Positions 13,721 to 22,699 of a stretch of 36,579 nucleotides of DNA are shown one piece after another. The notes beneath the pieces are model-generated. The model was given only the letters and a program-made list of their open reading frames with translations. It ran no database searches and was not told where the DNA came from. Within the stretch, counting starts at the first letter, position 1. Each line of letters starts with the position of its first letter. A program made the position numbers and the translations under genes. Origin of the DNA: Pseudomonadota bacterium (GTDB taxonomy: Bacteria > Pseudomonadota > Gammaproteobacteria > JAKAQQ01); contig JAKATI010000010.1 of the NCBI GenBank assembly GCA_021828045.1, positions 1 to 36,579 of the forward strand. Direction: 5' to 3'.

Positions 13721-16700
13721 ATGCGTCATGCTGGTCTTTGCGCCCTTGCCCTTTTTTCCCTCCCGATCCTGTCCCAGGCCTCAGCCGCTCCCCTGCTCCT
13801 CCGGGATCCCACGCTTTCCGCACATCACATCGTTTTCTCCTACGGCGGAATTCTCTGGCGGGTCGGACGGCACGGGGGAACCGCCCACCCATTGATCACC
13901 GGCCACGGGAACCTCGCCCGGCCACTCTACTCCCCGAATGGGCGCTGGATCGCGTTCACGGCCACCTACCAGGGCAATACCGACGTCTATGTGGCGCGTG
14001 CCGATGGCCAGGGCGTCCACCGTCTCACCTTCTATCCCGGCCGGAACATTGCCGTCGGTTGGACCCCGGACAGCCGGGAGATCCTGTTCCGATCCACCCG
14101 TTACAGTTCAAACTACGTTCCTTCGCTCTACCTCGTGCCAGTCACCGGGGGATTTCCCGTGGCGCTTCCCCTGCCAACCGGGCAGGCCGGGTCCTTCTCC
14201 CCGGACGGGCGGGAGCTGGCCTATGTGCCGGAGCTCCAGTGGGAACGCTTCTGGCAGCACTATCAGGGTGGACAGGAGACCACGATCCGCATCGCCCGGC
14301 TCCGGAACTCCTCCGTGGTCCGGATCCCTCACGGAACGGCGGAGGACCGGGACCCGCTCTGGATCGGCCATGAGGTCTACTTCCTTTCCAACGCGCCCGG
14401 TAATTTCACCCTCTTTTCCTACAACGTGAAGAGCGGCCACATCCGCGAGCGGCTGCCGGCTCAGAGGATGGATGTGAGTTCGATCTCGGCTGGTCCGGAT
14501 GGGATCGTGCTGGACCGGTTCGGCCAGATCGGGGTCTATGACCTGGCCACGGGTCGCGAACATCCGGTCCGGATCCGGCTCCGGGGCAACGTGCCGGATC
14601 TGCGGACCCGCTATATCCAGGCCGCACCCTACATCCAGGATGCCGGGATCGCGCCCGATGGCGTGCGTGCCGTCTTCACCGCCTTCGGGAAGGTCCTGAC
14701 GGTCCCAGCCCACCACGGCAGCATCGAAAACCTGACCCTTCGACCCGGCACCATGGACCGCGATCCGGCCTGGTCCCCGAACGGGCGCTGGATCGCCTAT
14801 TTTTCGGACCGGACCGGTTCCTATGACCTCTACATCCGGCCCGATGACGGCATCGGACCGGTCCGGCGGATCGCCCTCGGCGAACCCAATGCCTTCTTCG
14901 GGCATCTCCATTGGGCGCCCGACAGCCACCGTCTCGTGTTCAGCGACCAGCGGCTCAATCTCTGGGAGGTCAATCTCGGCCGGAGCCACCCCACCCCGAT
15001 CCGGATCGCGACCGACCGCTATGCCTCGCCGCTGCATGATTTCCACGCCCGCTGGTCGCCGGACAGCCGCTGGATCGTCTACACGCGGCTTTTGCCCAAC
15101 TACCTCCATGCAGTCATGGTCTATTCGGTGAAAAACCACAAGACCCATGCCATCACGCATGGCGCGAGCGATTGTCTCGATCCGGTGTTCGGCGCGGGCG
15201 GACGGGACCTCTACTTCACGGAGAGTACTGATACGGCGCTGACCCAGGGCTGGCTGGACATGACGAGCCTCGACCACCCCATTCGCCGGAGTGTCTACGC
15301 GGTTGTCCTGCGCCACAAGGGCGTCTCGCCGCTGCCCTTGCGAAGCGGCTTTCCAGTGCTGGCCAAGCCCCGGAAACCGGCACCCAAGGCCCATCCGCTG
15401 CGGGTGCGGATCGACTTTGCGGGACTGTCCGAACGGCGGGTGGTCCTGCCCATCCCGCCGGCCAACTATACGGGTCTTTCCGCTGGCCGTCCGGGCGAGC
15501 TTTTCCTGGAGCGGGCGCCTCTCGTCCCCATCTCCCAGAACCTTGGGGGACCACCTGCCTTTTCCGTCCTCGAGTTCCACTTCGCGAACCGCCATCTGCA
15601 GACGCTCGTGGCCAAGACCCAGGTCTTTGATCTCGCGGCCGATGGCCGTTTCATGCTGACCCGGCTCGGATCCAACTGGCAGATCACCTCGATCGGGCCG
15701 CATCCCGTCCACCACAGGCTCGATACGGCTGCCATGCGGGTCCGGGTCGATCCCCAGGCCTCCTGGGACGAGATGTACCGGGATGTCTGGCGCATCGAGC
15801 ATGCCTATTTCTACAGCCCGGTTTTCGACGGCACCCCGATCGTCACCGAGGAGAGGCGTTTTGCCCGTTATCTCCCAGGCGTGGGCAGCCGCAGCGGACT
15901 CAACGATCTCTTCCGCGAGATGCTGAGCTATATCGCAGTGGGCCACATGTTCGTCTCGGGTGGACTCCACCCGAAAACGCTGAAAGTCGGGGTGGGTCTG
16001 CTCGGTGCCAACTACCGCATCCGGCACGGCCGCTACCAGATCACTCGGATCCTCCGGGGGGGAGCCTGGAACCCCACCCTCTATGCCCCCCTCGCCCAGC
16101 CCGGGCTCGGCGTTCGCGTGGGAGACTATCTTCTCGCGGTCAACGGCCATCCCCTGCGTTCCTCCGAGAACCTCTACCAGGCCTTTGAAAATCTTGCAGG
16201 GGATCGGGTTCTCCTCACCGTGGGCCCTCATCCGGATGCCCAAGGCGCACACACCATCACGGTCAAGACCCTGGCCAGCGAGCATGCCTTGCGCGTCGCG
16301 GCCTGGGTGGACCACAACCTGCGGGTGGTCGACCGGCTGAGCCATGGGCGGCTTGGATACATCTACCTCCCGAACACCGGACTCCAGGGGTTCCAGAATT
16401 TCAACCGGTACTTCTTCTCGCAGGTCAACAAGGAGGGCCTCATCATCGACGAGCGTTTCAATACCGGGGGATTTCTCTCGGACTACATCATCCAGTACCT
16501 GAAGCGGGGACCGATGAGCCTCGTCGTGACCCGTTACGGGAAACCCTACATCGAGCCACCGGAAGCCAGCTTCGGGCCCCGTGTCATGATCATCAACCGC
16601 TACTCGGGATCCGGTGGGGACGCCCTGCCCTGGTATTTCAAGATGGATCACCTGGGACCGCTGGTCGGAACCCGGACCTGGGGCGGACTCGTCGGGATCG

Positions 16701-16981
16701 GCGGCTACCCGGAACTCATGGATGACGGACACGTCACCGCGCCCCGCTGGGCGGTCGAGGGACTGGACGGACACTTCCCGGTCGAGAACCACGGCATCAA
16801 GCCCACGGTTACGGTCTGGCAGAACCCGGCCCTCGTGCGGCGGGGCGAGGATCCCCAGCTCGACCGGGCGATCGCGATCGCGTTGCGCCTGATCCGCGAG
16901 CATCCCTTGCCCCATCCCCACCGGGCACCCTACCGGAACTATCATCTGCACCTGCCGCGGATTCCGGCGTCCCCTCACTGA
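13721..16981 (+). CDS. Tricorn protease-like serine peptidase (S41 family), exported
   Basis: A 1086-residue protein close in length to archaeal tricorn (about 1070). A signal peptide (residues 1-24) suggests a periplasmic location, unlike the cytoplasmic archaeal enzyme. The first half carries beta-propeller repeats such as YSPNGRWIAFTA, WSPNGRWIAYFSD and WSPDSRWIVYTR. A PDZ-like domain lies at about residues 780-855 (GVRVGDYLLAVNGHPL), followed by the catalytic core. His742 (VGHMFVSGG), Ser964 (YSGSGGDALPWYF) and Glu1022 (FPVENHGIKP) fall almost at the tricorn positions 746, 965 and 1023. The residue after the Ser is Gly, where archaeal tricorn has Asp966, which helps select basic P1 side chains. 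Probable role: degradation of peptides made by other proteases. The 267 bases of frame before 13721 overlap arsR and are not believed coding. A TMEM175-type gene follows 32-38 bases on. Confidence 0.9.
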   Translation: MRHAGLCALALFSLPILSQASAAPLLLRDPTLSAHHIVFSYGGILWRVGRHGGTAHPLITGHGNLARPLYSPNGRWIAFTATYQGNTDVYVARADGQGVHRLTFYPGRNIAVGWTPDSREILFRSTRYSSNYVPSLYLVPVTGGFPVALPLPTGQAGSFSPDGRELAYVPELQWERFWQHYQGGQETTIRIARLRNSSVVRIPHGTAEDRDPLWIGHEVYFLSNAPGNFTLFSYNVKSGHIRERLPAQRMDVSSISAGPDGIVLDRFGQIGVYDLATGREHPVRIRLRGNVPDLRTRYIQAAPYIQDAGIAPDGVRAVFTAFGKVLTVPAHHGSIENLTLRPGTMDRDPAWSPNGRWIAYFSDRTGSYDLYIRPDDGIGPVRRIALGEPNAFFGHLHWAPDSHRLVFSDQRLNLWEVNLGRSHPTPIRIATDRYASPLHDFHARWSPDSRWIVYTRLLPNYLHAVMVYSVKNHKTHAITHGASDCLDPVFGAGGRDLYFTESTDTALTQGWLDMTSLDHPIRRSVYAVVLRHKGVSPLPLRSGFPVLAKPRKPAPKAHPLRVRIDFAGLSERRVVLPIPPANYTGLSAGRPGELFLERAPLVPISQNLGGPPAFSVLEFHFANRHLQTLVAKTQVFDLAADGRFMLTRLGSNWQITSIGPHPVHHRLDTAAMRVRVDPQASWDEMYRDVWRIEHAYFYSPVFDGTPIVTEERRFARYLPGVGSRSGLNDLFREMLSYIAVGHMFVSGGLHPKTLKVGVGLLGANYRIRHGRYQITRILRGGAWNPTLYAPLAQPGLGVRVGDYLLAVNGHPLRSSENLYQAFENLAGDRVLLTVGPHPDAQGAHTITVKTLASEHALRVAAWVDHNLRVVDRLSHGRLGYIYLPNTGLQGFQNFNRYFFSQVNKEGLIIDERFNTGGFLSDYIIQYLKRGPMSLVVTRYGKPYIEPPEASFGPRVMIINRYSGSGGDALPWYFKMDHLGPLVGTRTWGGLVGIGGYPELMDDGHVTAPRWAVEGLDGHFPVENHGIKPTVTVWQNPALVRRGEDPQLDRAIAIALRLIREHPLPHPHRAPYRNYHLHLPRIPASPH

Positions 16982-17019
16982 CGGATTGCAAACGGTCGAC
17001 CTGTTGTCGGTGGGTGGAT

Positions 17020-17598
17020 ATGGGCAAAAATCGCCTGGAAGCATTCAGCGATGGCGTGATCGCTATCATCATCACCATTATGGTCATCGAGATGAAGGTT
17101 CCCCGGGGAGAAACCCTGAAGGCCTTGCTGCCGGTCCTTCCGGTTTTCCTGAGTTATGTGATGAGTTTCCTCTACGTCGGCATCTACTGGAATAACCACC
17201 ACAATCTGCTCAAAGCCAGCGGCCCCGTCACTGGAAGCGTGCTCTGGGCCAACCTGCACCTGCTGTTCTGGCTTTCCCTCTTTCCCTTTGTGACCGGCTG
17301 GATGGGGGAAAACCACATCGCCGTCGCGCCTACGGAGCTGTACGGGATTGTGCTGCTCATGGCGGCCCTCGCCTATTTCCTTCTCCAGCAACGCATCCTC
17401 GCGGCCGGCGCACCCCTCTTGCGGCGTGCCCTCGGTCACGACTGGAAAGGGAAGATATCGCCGTTTCTTTATTTGTCGGGGATCCTTGCTGCCGTGTGGT
17501 CCCCATGGGCGGCCAAATGCATCTATCTCGGTGTGGCGCTGTTGTGGCTGATCCCGGACCGCCGCATCGAAAACCTGCTGGTCGGCAACCCGGAGTGA
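17020..17598 (+). CDS. TMEM175-family potassium channel (DUF1211)
   Basis: A 192-residue protein with six hydrophobic segments. It starts MGKNRLEAFSDGVIAIIIT, which contains the family's signature FSDGV.AI at the start of the first helix. Bacterial TMEM175 proteins form tetrameric K+-permeable channels in the inner membrane; the physiological role in bacteria is unsettled. The ATG at 17020 is preferred because the signature usually begins within the first dozen residues; a GTG at 17014 would add two residues. The gene lies 38 bases after the protease gene on the same strand and may be cotranscribed. It faces glgB, with 46 bases between the stops. Confidence 0.85.
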   Translation: MGKNRLEAFSDGVIAIIITIMVIEMKVPRGETLKALLPVLPVFLSYVMSFLYVGIYWNNHHNLLKASGPVTGSVLWANLHLLFWLSLFPFVTGWMGENHIAVAPTELYGIVLLMAALAYFLLQQRILAAGAPLLRRALGHDWKGKISPFLYLSGILAAVWSPWAAKCIYLGVALLWLIPDRRIENLLVGNPE

Positions 17599-17644
17599 GC
17601 GGGCGGAGGAGAGAGCCAGAAGGGTGGCGATCTGCCTGGAGCGG

Positions 17645-19789
17645 TCAGGGCATTCCCGGATCGAGAAGAAGGACTGCCAAGGGCGGAATATCGATCATGC
17701 CAGTTCCACCGGACAAACCCGTCCGAAAAGCAGGTGCTTCGGCCGGGCTCCGTCCGCCGTAGCAGGTCCAGTCGCTGTTGAGAAGCAGCCGGGGAAGGGC
17801 TTTTCCGGAAAAGCGGACCGGGTAGTCACATACTGCCTGGCGGCCGAAGTTGAAAATCCCAATGAGGGAGTCGCCCGTCCGGTCCCGGCGGGCGAAGGAC
17901 AGGACGGCTGAACCGGAAGCGGGACAGTCGATCCACTCGAAGCCCCGCTCATCGAAATCGAGGTCATGGAGTGGCGGATGGGTCGCATAGAGCCGGCCCA
18001 GGTCCTGGTTCAGCCGGAGGATCCCGGATCCGGGGGGACGCCCGGCCTCCTTCCAGTCGAGCCCGCCCGAAAGCGTCCACTCGCGTGAGGCGCCAAACTC
18101 GTTGCCCATGAAACTGAGCTTCTTGCCCGGGGTCAGCATCTGGTAGACCAAGAAAAGGCGCAGGTTGGCCCGGGCTTCTTCCGGAGTGCCCGACATCTTG
18201 TCGATGAGCGGACCCTTGCCCTGGGTCACCTCGTCATGGGAGAGGGGGAGGAGAAAGCGTTCGGTGTAGGCGTACATCCGGTTGAAGGTGAGGAGTTGGG
18301 GCTGGGCACTGCGTGCGGGTGCGGGGAGCTGCAGGTAGTTCACGGTATCGTGGAACCAGCCCAGGTTCCATTTGAGTGAAAAGCCGAGTCCGCCTTCCCG
18401 GGCCGGATGGGTGACCCTGGGCCAGGCCGACGACTCTTCGGCAATCAGGAGGATGCCCGTCTTCCGTCTTTCGGCCCAGCCGGTAAGCGTTTGAAGGAGC
18501 GAGACGGCCTCGAGATTCTCATGCGTCCCCAACCGGTTCGGGATCCACTCGCCGGGACCACGCGAATAGTCCCGATAAAGCATCGAACTCACCGCATCGA
18601 CCCGAAGCCCGTCCAGGTGAAATTCCTCAAGCCAGAAGACGGCACTCGAAAGCAGGAAACTCCGGACTTCAGGGCGGCCGAAATTGAAGATCAGGGTCCC
18701 CCAGTCGGGATGCCGGCCTTCCCGCGGATCCGGATACTCGTAGAGGGGCTCTCCGTCGAAGCGGCTGAGCGACCCCTCGTTGCCGGGGAAATGGGCCGGT
18801 ACCCAGTCGAGAAGGACGCCCACTCCCGCCTCGTGACAAATCTCCACCAGGGCCCGGAGGTCGTCCGGGGTCCCGTAGCGTGAGGTCGGGGCGAAGTAGC
18901 CCGTGGCCTGGTATCCCCAGGATTCGTCCAGAGGATGCTCGAGGATGGGCAAGAGCTCGACATGGGTGCAACCCAGAAGGCGGCAGTGTCGGACAAGAGC
19001 CTGTGCCAGGTCCCGGTAGTTGGGCTCGCCCGGAATCGAACCGCGTCTCCAGGAACCGAGATGCACCTCGTAGATATGCAGGGGTTGGTGTTGCCAATCC
19101 CATCCCTTGCGGTGCTCCAGCCACTCTGCATCCTGCCAGACGTGCCGCGGTTTCGGAATCCGGGCCTTGAGTCCCGGGCGCATCTCGAATGCCCGGCCGT
19201 AGGGATCGGCACGCAGGAGGATTTTCCCCTCCCGGGTCTTGAGCGCAAACTGGTAGCTGGGATCGGCCTCTTCGAGTCCGGGAATGAAAAGCTCCCAGAC
19301 CCCGCTGGTTCCGCGGGGTCGCAGGGGATGAAAATCCGGGTTCCACCTGTTGAAGTCGCCGACCACGCTCGCCCCGACAGCGCGGGGTGCCCAGACGGCG
19401 AAGAAGAGGCCCGGCACCCCCTCATGCACGATGCGATGCCCACCGAAATGGTTGTGGGCATCAAGGAGGGCTCCGCCGTTGAAGCGGGCCAGGACGGTTC
19501 CATCCAGGACCGGCCCGAAAAGATAGGGATCGTAACCTTCCCGGCAGCCGCATCCGTCCTGCCACCGGACCCGGTACGGCGAGGGGAGGAGGGAGCCCTC
19601 GCGCACAAAAAGACCCCGATCCGTGCGGGTGAGCGGGTACCGCCCGGCTTCCGTCAGGATCTCGGCGCTTTCGGCCTGTGGTAGCACCACCCGCTGGATG
19701 GCCTGTGATCCCAATCCTGTCCGGTGCTGGCCCCTCCATTCGAAGGGATCGCGAGCGATCGTGGCGCAAGCCTCCTTTCTTTGGGGCAA
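17645..19789 (-). CDS. glgB: 1,4-alpha-glucan (glycogen) branching enzyme
   Basis: A 714-residue GH13 enzyme that transfers alpha-1,4 chains to alpha-1,6 positions in glycogen. The N-terminal carbohydrate-binding and Ig-like part (YLFGPVLDG, FAVWAPRA, VVGDFNRWN) is followed by the catalytic barrel: Asp398 in LDGLRVDAVSSMLYRDYS, Glu451 in LIAEESSAWP and Asp519 in LPLSHDEVTQGKG, matching E. coli Asp405, Glu458 and Asp526. No other glycogen gene is in the window. The start is uncertain: the only normal start in this frame is TTG at 19789, 8 bases after the dsbD stop and with a weak AGG upstream. A strong AAAGGAGG lies inside the frame at about residues 5-7, but no ATG/GTG/TTG in frame follows it at a useful distance. 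Coupling to dsbD is likely. Confidence 0.92.
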   Translation of the reverse strand: MPQRKEACATIARDPFEWRGQHRTGLGSQAIQRVVLPQAESAEILTEAGRYPLTRTDRGLFVREGSLLPSPYRVRWQDGCGCREGYDPYLFGPVLDGTVLARFNGGALLDAHNHFGGHRIVHEGVPGLFFAVWAPRAVGASVVGDFNRWNPDFHPLRPRGTSGVWELFIPGLEEADPSYQFALKTREGKILLRADPYGRAFEMRPGLKARIPKPRHVWQDAEWLEHRKGWDWQHQPLHIYEVHLGSWRRGSIPGEPNYRDLAQALVRHCRLLGCTHVELLPILEHPLDESWGYQATGYFAPTSRYGTPDDLRALVEICHEAGVGVLLDWVPAHFPGNEGSLSRFDGEPLYEYPDPREGRHPDWGTLIFNFGRPEVRSFLLSSAVFWLEEFHLDGLRVDAVSSMLYRDYSRGPGEWIPNRLGTHENLEAVSLLQTLTGWAERRKTGILLIAEESSAWPRVTHPAREGGLGFSLKWNLGWFHDTVNYLQLPAPARSAQPQLLTFNRMYAYTERFLLPLSHDEVTQGKGPLIDKMSGTPEEARANLRLFLVYQMLTPGKKLSFMGNEFGASREWTLSGGLDWKEAGRPPGSGILRLNQDLGRLYATHPPLHDLDFDERGFEWIDCPASGSAVLSFARRDRTGDSLIGIFNFGRQAVCDYPVRFSGKALPRLLLNSDWTCYGGRSPAEAPAFRTGLSGGTGMIDIPPLAVLLLDPGMP

Positions 19790-19796
19790 AGAGTAC

Positions 19797-21701
19797 CTAA
19801 CCGGAGACGGAGTGCGCGCCGCCCGGAGCCGTCAATGCCACGCGGACGTGCCGGAGAAACCGGTCCATGCCGGTTTCTCCGATGAGGCGGTCATGAGGGG
19901 CCAGCTGGCCAGCGGCCGTATAGAAAAGGAAGGTCGGGGGTCCCAGGATCTGGAAATGATGGAGAAGCAGGCGGGAGTCCGGCGTGTCGCGGGTGAGATC
20001 GACCCGGATGAACGCCAGTCTCGGGGCCAGGGCGACGAGAGAGCGGTTCCCATCGAGTCGCTGGTCCATCAAGCGACAGGAGATGCACCACTGGGCCCAG
20101 AAGTCCACCACGGCGACCCGGTGGTTTTTGTGCGCTCTCCGGAGGGACTGGTTCAGCTGGCCGAGACTCGTGACCCGGACCCAGCGGACCGGATGACCGG
20201 TGGGCTCCGGGGCGACAGTGGTCGGCGAAGGGGTGAAGACGGACAGGGGTTTGAGGAGGTTCGTGCCGCCGAGGCTGGCTCCCACGATTTCGAGCACGCC
20301 CCAGAGGGTGAAGAGGACACATAGCGTCCAGAGCCAGGGAGAGGCTGCCGGGTTTTTTTCACGGCTCCGCCGTTCCGCCTGGCTCAGGAAGCCTCCGCCG
20401 AGAAGGAGCACGAGCCCGGACAGCGCGAGGATCCATGGCATCGCGAGGATATCGGACAGGTACCAGAGGGCGAGTGCCAGGAGCAAAAAGCCGAGGAGGA
20501 TATTCACGGCCCGGAGCCACGGTCCGCTCTTGGGCCAGAAACGGCCGGCGGTCAGGCCGAAGACCAGAAGGGGGAGGCCCATGCCGATCCCCAGCGAGAA
20601 AAGGAGGATCCCGCCCCGCACCACGGCCCCATGCTGGGCGATCAGGATCAGGATGGCCGCGAGGGGGGGGATCAGACAAGGTCCGACCAGGACCGCCGAG
20701 ATCACGCCCATCACGGCACTGCTCGTGAGACTGCCTGCGGCTCCTCCCCGGGGCTGGTGACGACTCGCCCAATCCTGGACGACACTCGGCAAGCGGAGCT
20801 CGAAGAGGCCGAAGAGGGAAAGCGCCAGCGCGACGAACAGGGCTGCGAGGAGTCCGATGACCCAAGGGGTCTCGAGGAGGGTGCTGAGACTGCGTCCCAG
20901 GGCGCCCGCAATCAGGCCCGCTGCGGTGTAGGAGAGGGCGAGTGCGAGAACGTAGGCCAGGGCCCGTGGCAGAAGCGAACGGATCCGCCGTGAATCCCCA
21001 CGGCTGAGAACCGTCACGACGATCGGGATCATCGGCGCCGAACAGGGAGTGAAAGCGAGGAGGATCCCCATCAGGACGAAGGCCAGGATGGCGATCGCGA
21101 GCGGTGCGTGGAGCGTGAGATGCCCTGCCTTCCGTTCCAGGTTGCCAAAGGATCCGATGAGGGTTGAATGGACCTTCATGTCACGGGAGGACGGCTGGAT
21201 GTCGGAGGCAGGCAGGTTGAGGGTCCGATGGACCGGCGGGTAACACAAGCCGGCGGCCGAACAGCCCTGGTAACGGACTTCGAGTTTGAGAGCCCGGCCA
21301 TCCGTTCCATAGACCGGAAGGGGAAGGGCCAGATGACTGAAAAACACGTGGACGATCCCGAAAGTTCCGTCGTTGCGGAGGGTCGCAGCGGGAAACTCGG
21401 GTGCGCCCAATCGCACGTGGGATGGGGTGAGCACCCGGAAACGGAACTGCCGGCGATAGAGGTAGTAGCCGGGTGCCAGCGTCCAGGTGAGCATCAGGCT
21501 CTCGCGGTCCGGGCGGGAAGCGTTCAGGACGAAAGCCTGGTTCTCGGGGAGAAAACGGTGGGATCCATGGGCCAGGAGCCGGCTCAGGATGGAGGGTTGG
21601 GCACAGGCCTGGGGTCCTGCCAGAAAGAGGGCGGGCAGCCAGAGCGCACAGAGGAGAAAAAAGGATGACCAGCGCGTGGACGATGGATACGGGCGGTCCA
21701 T
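19797..21701 (-). CDS. dsbD: Thiol:disulfide interchange protein DsbD
   Basis: A 634-residue inner-membrane protein that carries electrons from cytoplasmic thioredoxin to periplasmic thiols. All three domains are present. After a signal peptide, the alpha domain has its Cys pair in RYQGCSAAGLCYPP. The membrane domain, with about eight segments, has one Cys in LAFTPCSAPMIPIV and one in VLVGPCLIPPLAA. The C-terminal thioredoxin-like domain has WCISC (Cys539 and Cys542). The sequence after the membrane Cys is Ser-Ala-Pro rather than the commoner Val-Leu-Pro. ATG at 21701 was chosen because it begins the signal peptide; the upstream frame looks non-coding. TAGACT (21772-21767) may be the -10 element. 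It precedes glgB and may be cotranscribed with it. Confidence 0.93.
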   Translation of the reverse strand: MDRPYPSSTRWSSFFLLCALWLPALFLAGPQACAQPSILSRLLAHGSHRFLPENQAFVLNASRPDRESLMLTWTLAPGYYLYRRQFRFRVLTPSHVRLGAPEFPAATLRNDGTFGIVHVFFSHLALPLPVYGTDGRALKLEVRYQGCSAAGLCYPPVHRTLNLPASDIQPSSRDMKVHSTLIGSFGNLERKAGHLTLHAPLAIAILAFVLMGILLAFTPCSAPMIPIVVTVLSRGDSRRIRSLLPRALAYVLALALSYTAAGLIAGALGRSLSTLLETPWVIGLLAALFVALALSLFGLFELRLPSVVQDWASRHQPRGGAAGSLTSSAVMGVISAVLVGPCLIPPLAAILILIAQHGAVVRGGILLFSLGIGMGLPLLVFGLTAGRFWPKSGPWLRAVNILLGFLLLALALWYLSDILAMPWILALSGLVLLLGGGFLSQAERRSREKNPAASPWLWTLCVLFTLWGVLEIVGASLGGTNLLKPLSVFTPSPTTVAPEPTGHPVRWVRVTSLGQLNQSLRRAHKNHRVAVVDFWAQWCISCRLMDQRLDGNRSLVALAPRLAFIRVDLTRDTPDSRLLLHHFQILGPPTFLFYTAAGQLAPHDRLIGETGMDRFLRHVRVALTAPGGAHSVSG

Positions 21702-22026
21702 GGGAGGCAACCTCGACTCTTCAGGGCCGGCCCAATGGGGTGGGGGCCGCCCGAACGGGATCCCACAGTCTAACAGAACCGGGATGGGAACGATCACTCC
21801 TGACGGAGGTTTCCCGGATCCGGAAAGGAGGAAAGCGCGAGAGATTGCCCGTAGAACGGTTCCACCCAAAAACCGGTTTGAATGGGGTGGGGATCCCGGA
21901 ACGCAGGGGGTCGGCATGCCGGCGGAAGGTTCGCCTCCCGGGTGAAAAACCCGGCCCCGGACACAATCCCGGGACCGGGTTTGGATACGGGGCAGGACCC
22001 GCCTCGAGGCAAGACCAGCCCTCGAA
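21702..22026. other. Intergenic stretch between dsbD and the Spy-like gene
   Basis: 325 bases without a believable gene. It holds the terminator of the Spy-like gene (21945-21979, minus strand) and the presumed dsbD promoter with TAGACT on the minus strand at 21772-21767. I see nothing else with confidence. Confidence 0.6.
21945..21979 (-). terminator. Rho-independent terminator of the Spy-like gene
   Basis: On the minus strand CCCGGTCCCGG pairs with CCGGGGCCGGG (11 bp, one G-T) around an 8-base loop and is followed by TTTTT. It lies about 48 bases after the stop codon. Confidence 0.85.
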
Positions 22027-22575
22027 CTAGTGCATTCCGCCCATTCCATGCATCCGTCGCATGGCCTGCATCATGCGCATGCGCATCGTTGCCGCGAGTC
22101 TCTGGTAGATGGCCTGCTGGGCGGGATCAAGCAGGCGGTAGCCCTTGAGATGGAAGGGAATCATCACATAGCCGAGATAGGTCTGTGCCCGACCCACCGC
22201 CATGACATCCCCCACGAGTGCCCGGATGGAGGGGTTCGGAGCGCGGGCCGCCTTCCGGTAGTTCCGGTACGCCATCTTGAGTCGACGGACGCCACGGCCC
22301 GTCTCCATCATCATTCCCATGGCCAGATGCTTTTCCTCTGCCACCTGCTGCGGGGTCAGGTGAAGGGCCGCAGCATGCAGGAGATCCCAGTGGGGACCGG
22401 GGTGGAAGCGGAAAAAGATGAAGGGAAAGCCCAGCGAATGATGCATGAAATACATCCCCCGCTTCGCCATGGTGCCCCGCCGGCCCTGCATGGCCGCATG
22501 GGCCGGATTGAGCCCCCCCGCGAGGGCGGCCAGGGCCATTGCCAAAAAGGCGTTCTTGAGGATTGCTTTGGTCAT
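22027..22575 (-). CDS. Periplasmic Spy/CpxP-like protein, Met/His-rich
   Basis: A 182-residue exported protein. Residues 1-28 form a signal peptide ending AHA. The mature part is helical and contains LHLTPQQVAEEKHLAMGMM, resembling the LTxxQ motif of the Spy/CpxP/ZraP group, whose members act as periplasmic chaperones or metal-stress proteins. The very end, MRMRMMQAMRRMHGMGGMH, is rich in Met and His, and another such patch lies at MAKRGMYFMHHS after the signal peptide. Such clusters often bind Cu(I) or Ag(I), so a metal role is plausible but inferred. GGAGG 7 bases before the ATG supports the start. It has its own promoter candidate and terminator, and stands divergent from tyrS. Confidence 0.65.
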   Translation of the reverse strand: MTKAILKNAFLAMALAALAGGLNPAHAAMQGRRGTMAKRGMYFMHHSLGFPFIFFRFHPGPHWDLLHAAALHLTPQQVAEEKHLAMGMMMETGRGVRRLKMAYRNYRKAARAPNPSIRALVGDVMAVGRAQTYLGYVMIPFHLKGYRLLDPAQQAIYQRLAATMRMRMMQAMRRMHGMGGMH

Positions 22576-22605
22576 CGGGAACCTCCGGAGGATGTGAGTG
22601 CTCCC

Positions 22606-22636
22606 AGTATGCTCCGTCCTAACCCTACCTTGTCAA
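22606..22636 (-). promoter_or_regulatory. Candidate promoter of the Spy-like gene
   Basis: On the minus strand TTGACA (22636-22631) is followed by CATACT (22611-22606). The 19-bp spacing is longer than ideal. The start codon is at 22575. Confidence 0.4.
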
Positions 22637-22643
22637 CCGGCGG

Positions 22644-22670
22644 AGGACCTGCGTCAGGCCCGAAGGTCCT
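22644..22670. repeat. Inverted repeat upstream of the Spy-like gene
   Basis: AGGACCT (22644-22650) and AGGTCCT (22664-22670) are perfectly complementary, with a smaller palindrome CCTG/CAGG inside. It lies just upstream of the TTGACA of the Spy-like gene, so it may be an operator. Confidence 0.4.
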
Positions 22671-22699
22671 GATCGGTGCGCCGTTGAGGAATCCTGCCC

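Noticed and set aside
14108-17044. 978-codon minus-strand frame opposite the tricorn-like gene
   Set aside because: Antisense shadow of a GC-rich gene; no recognisable motif, and the plus strand has a full catalytic set.
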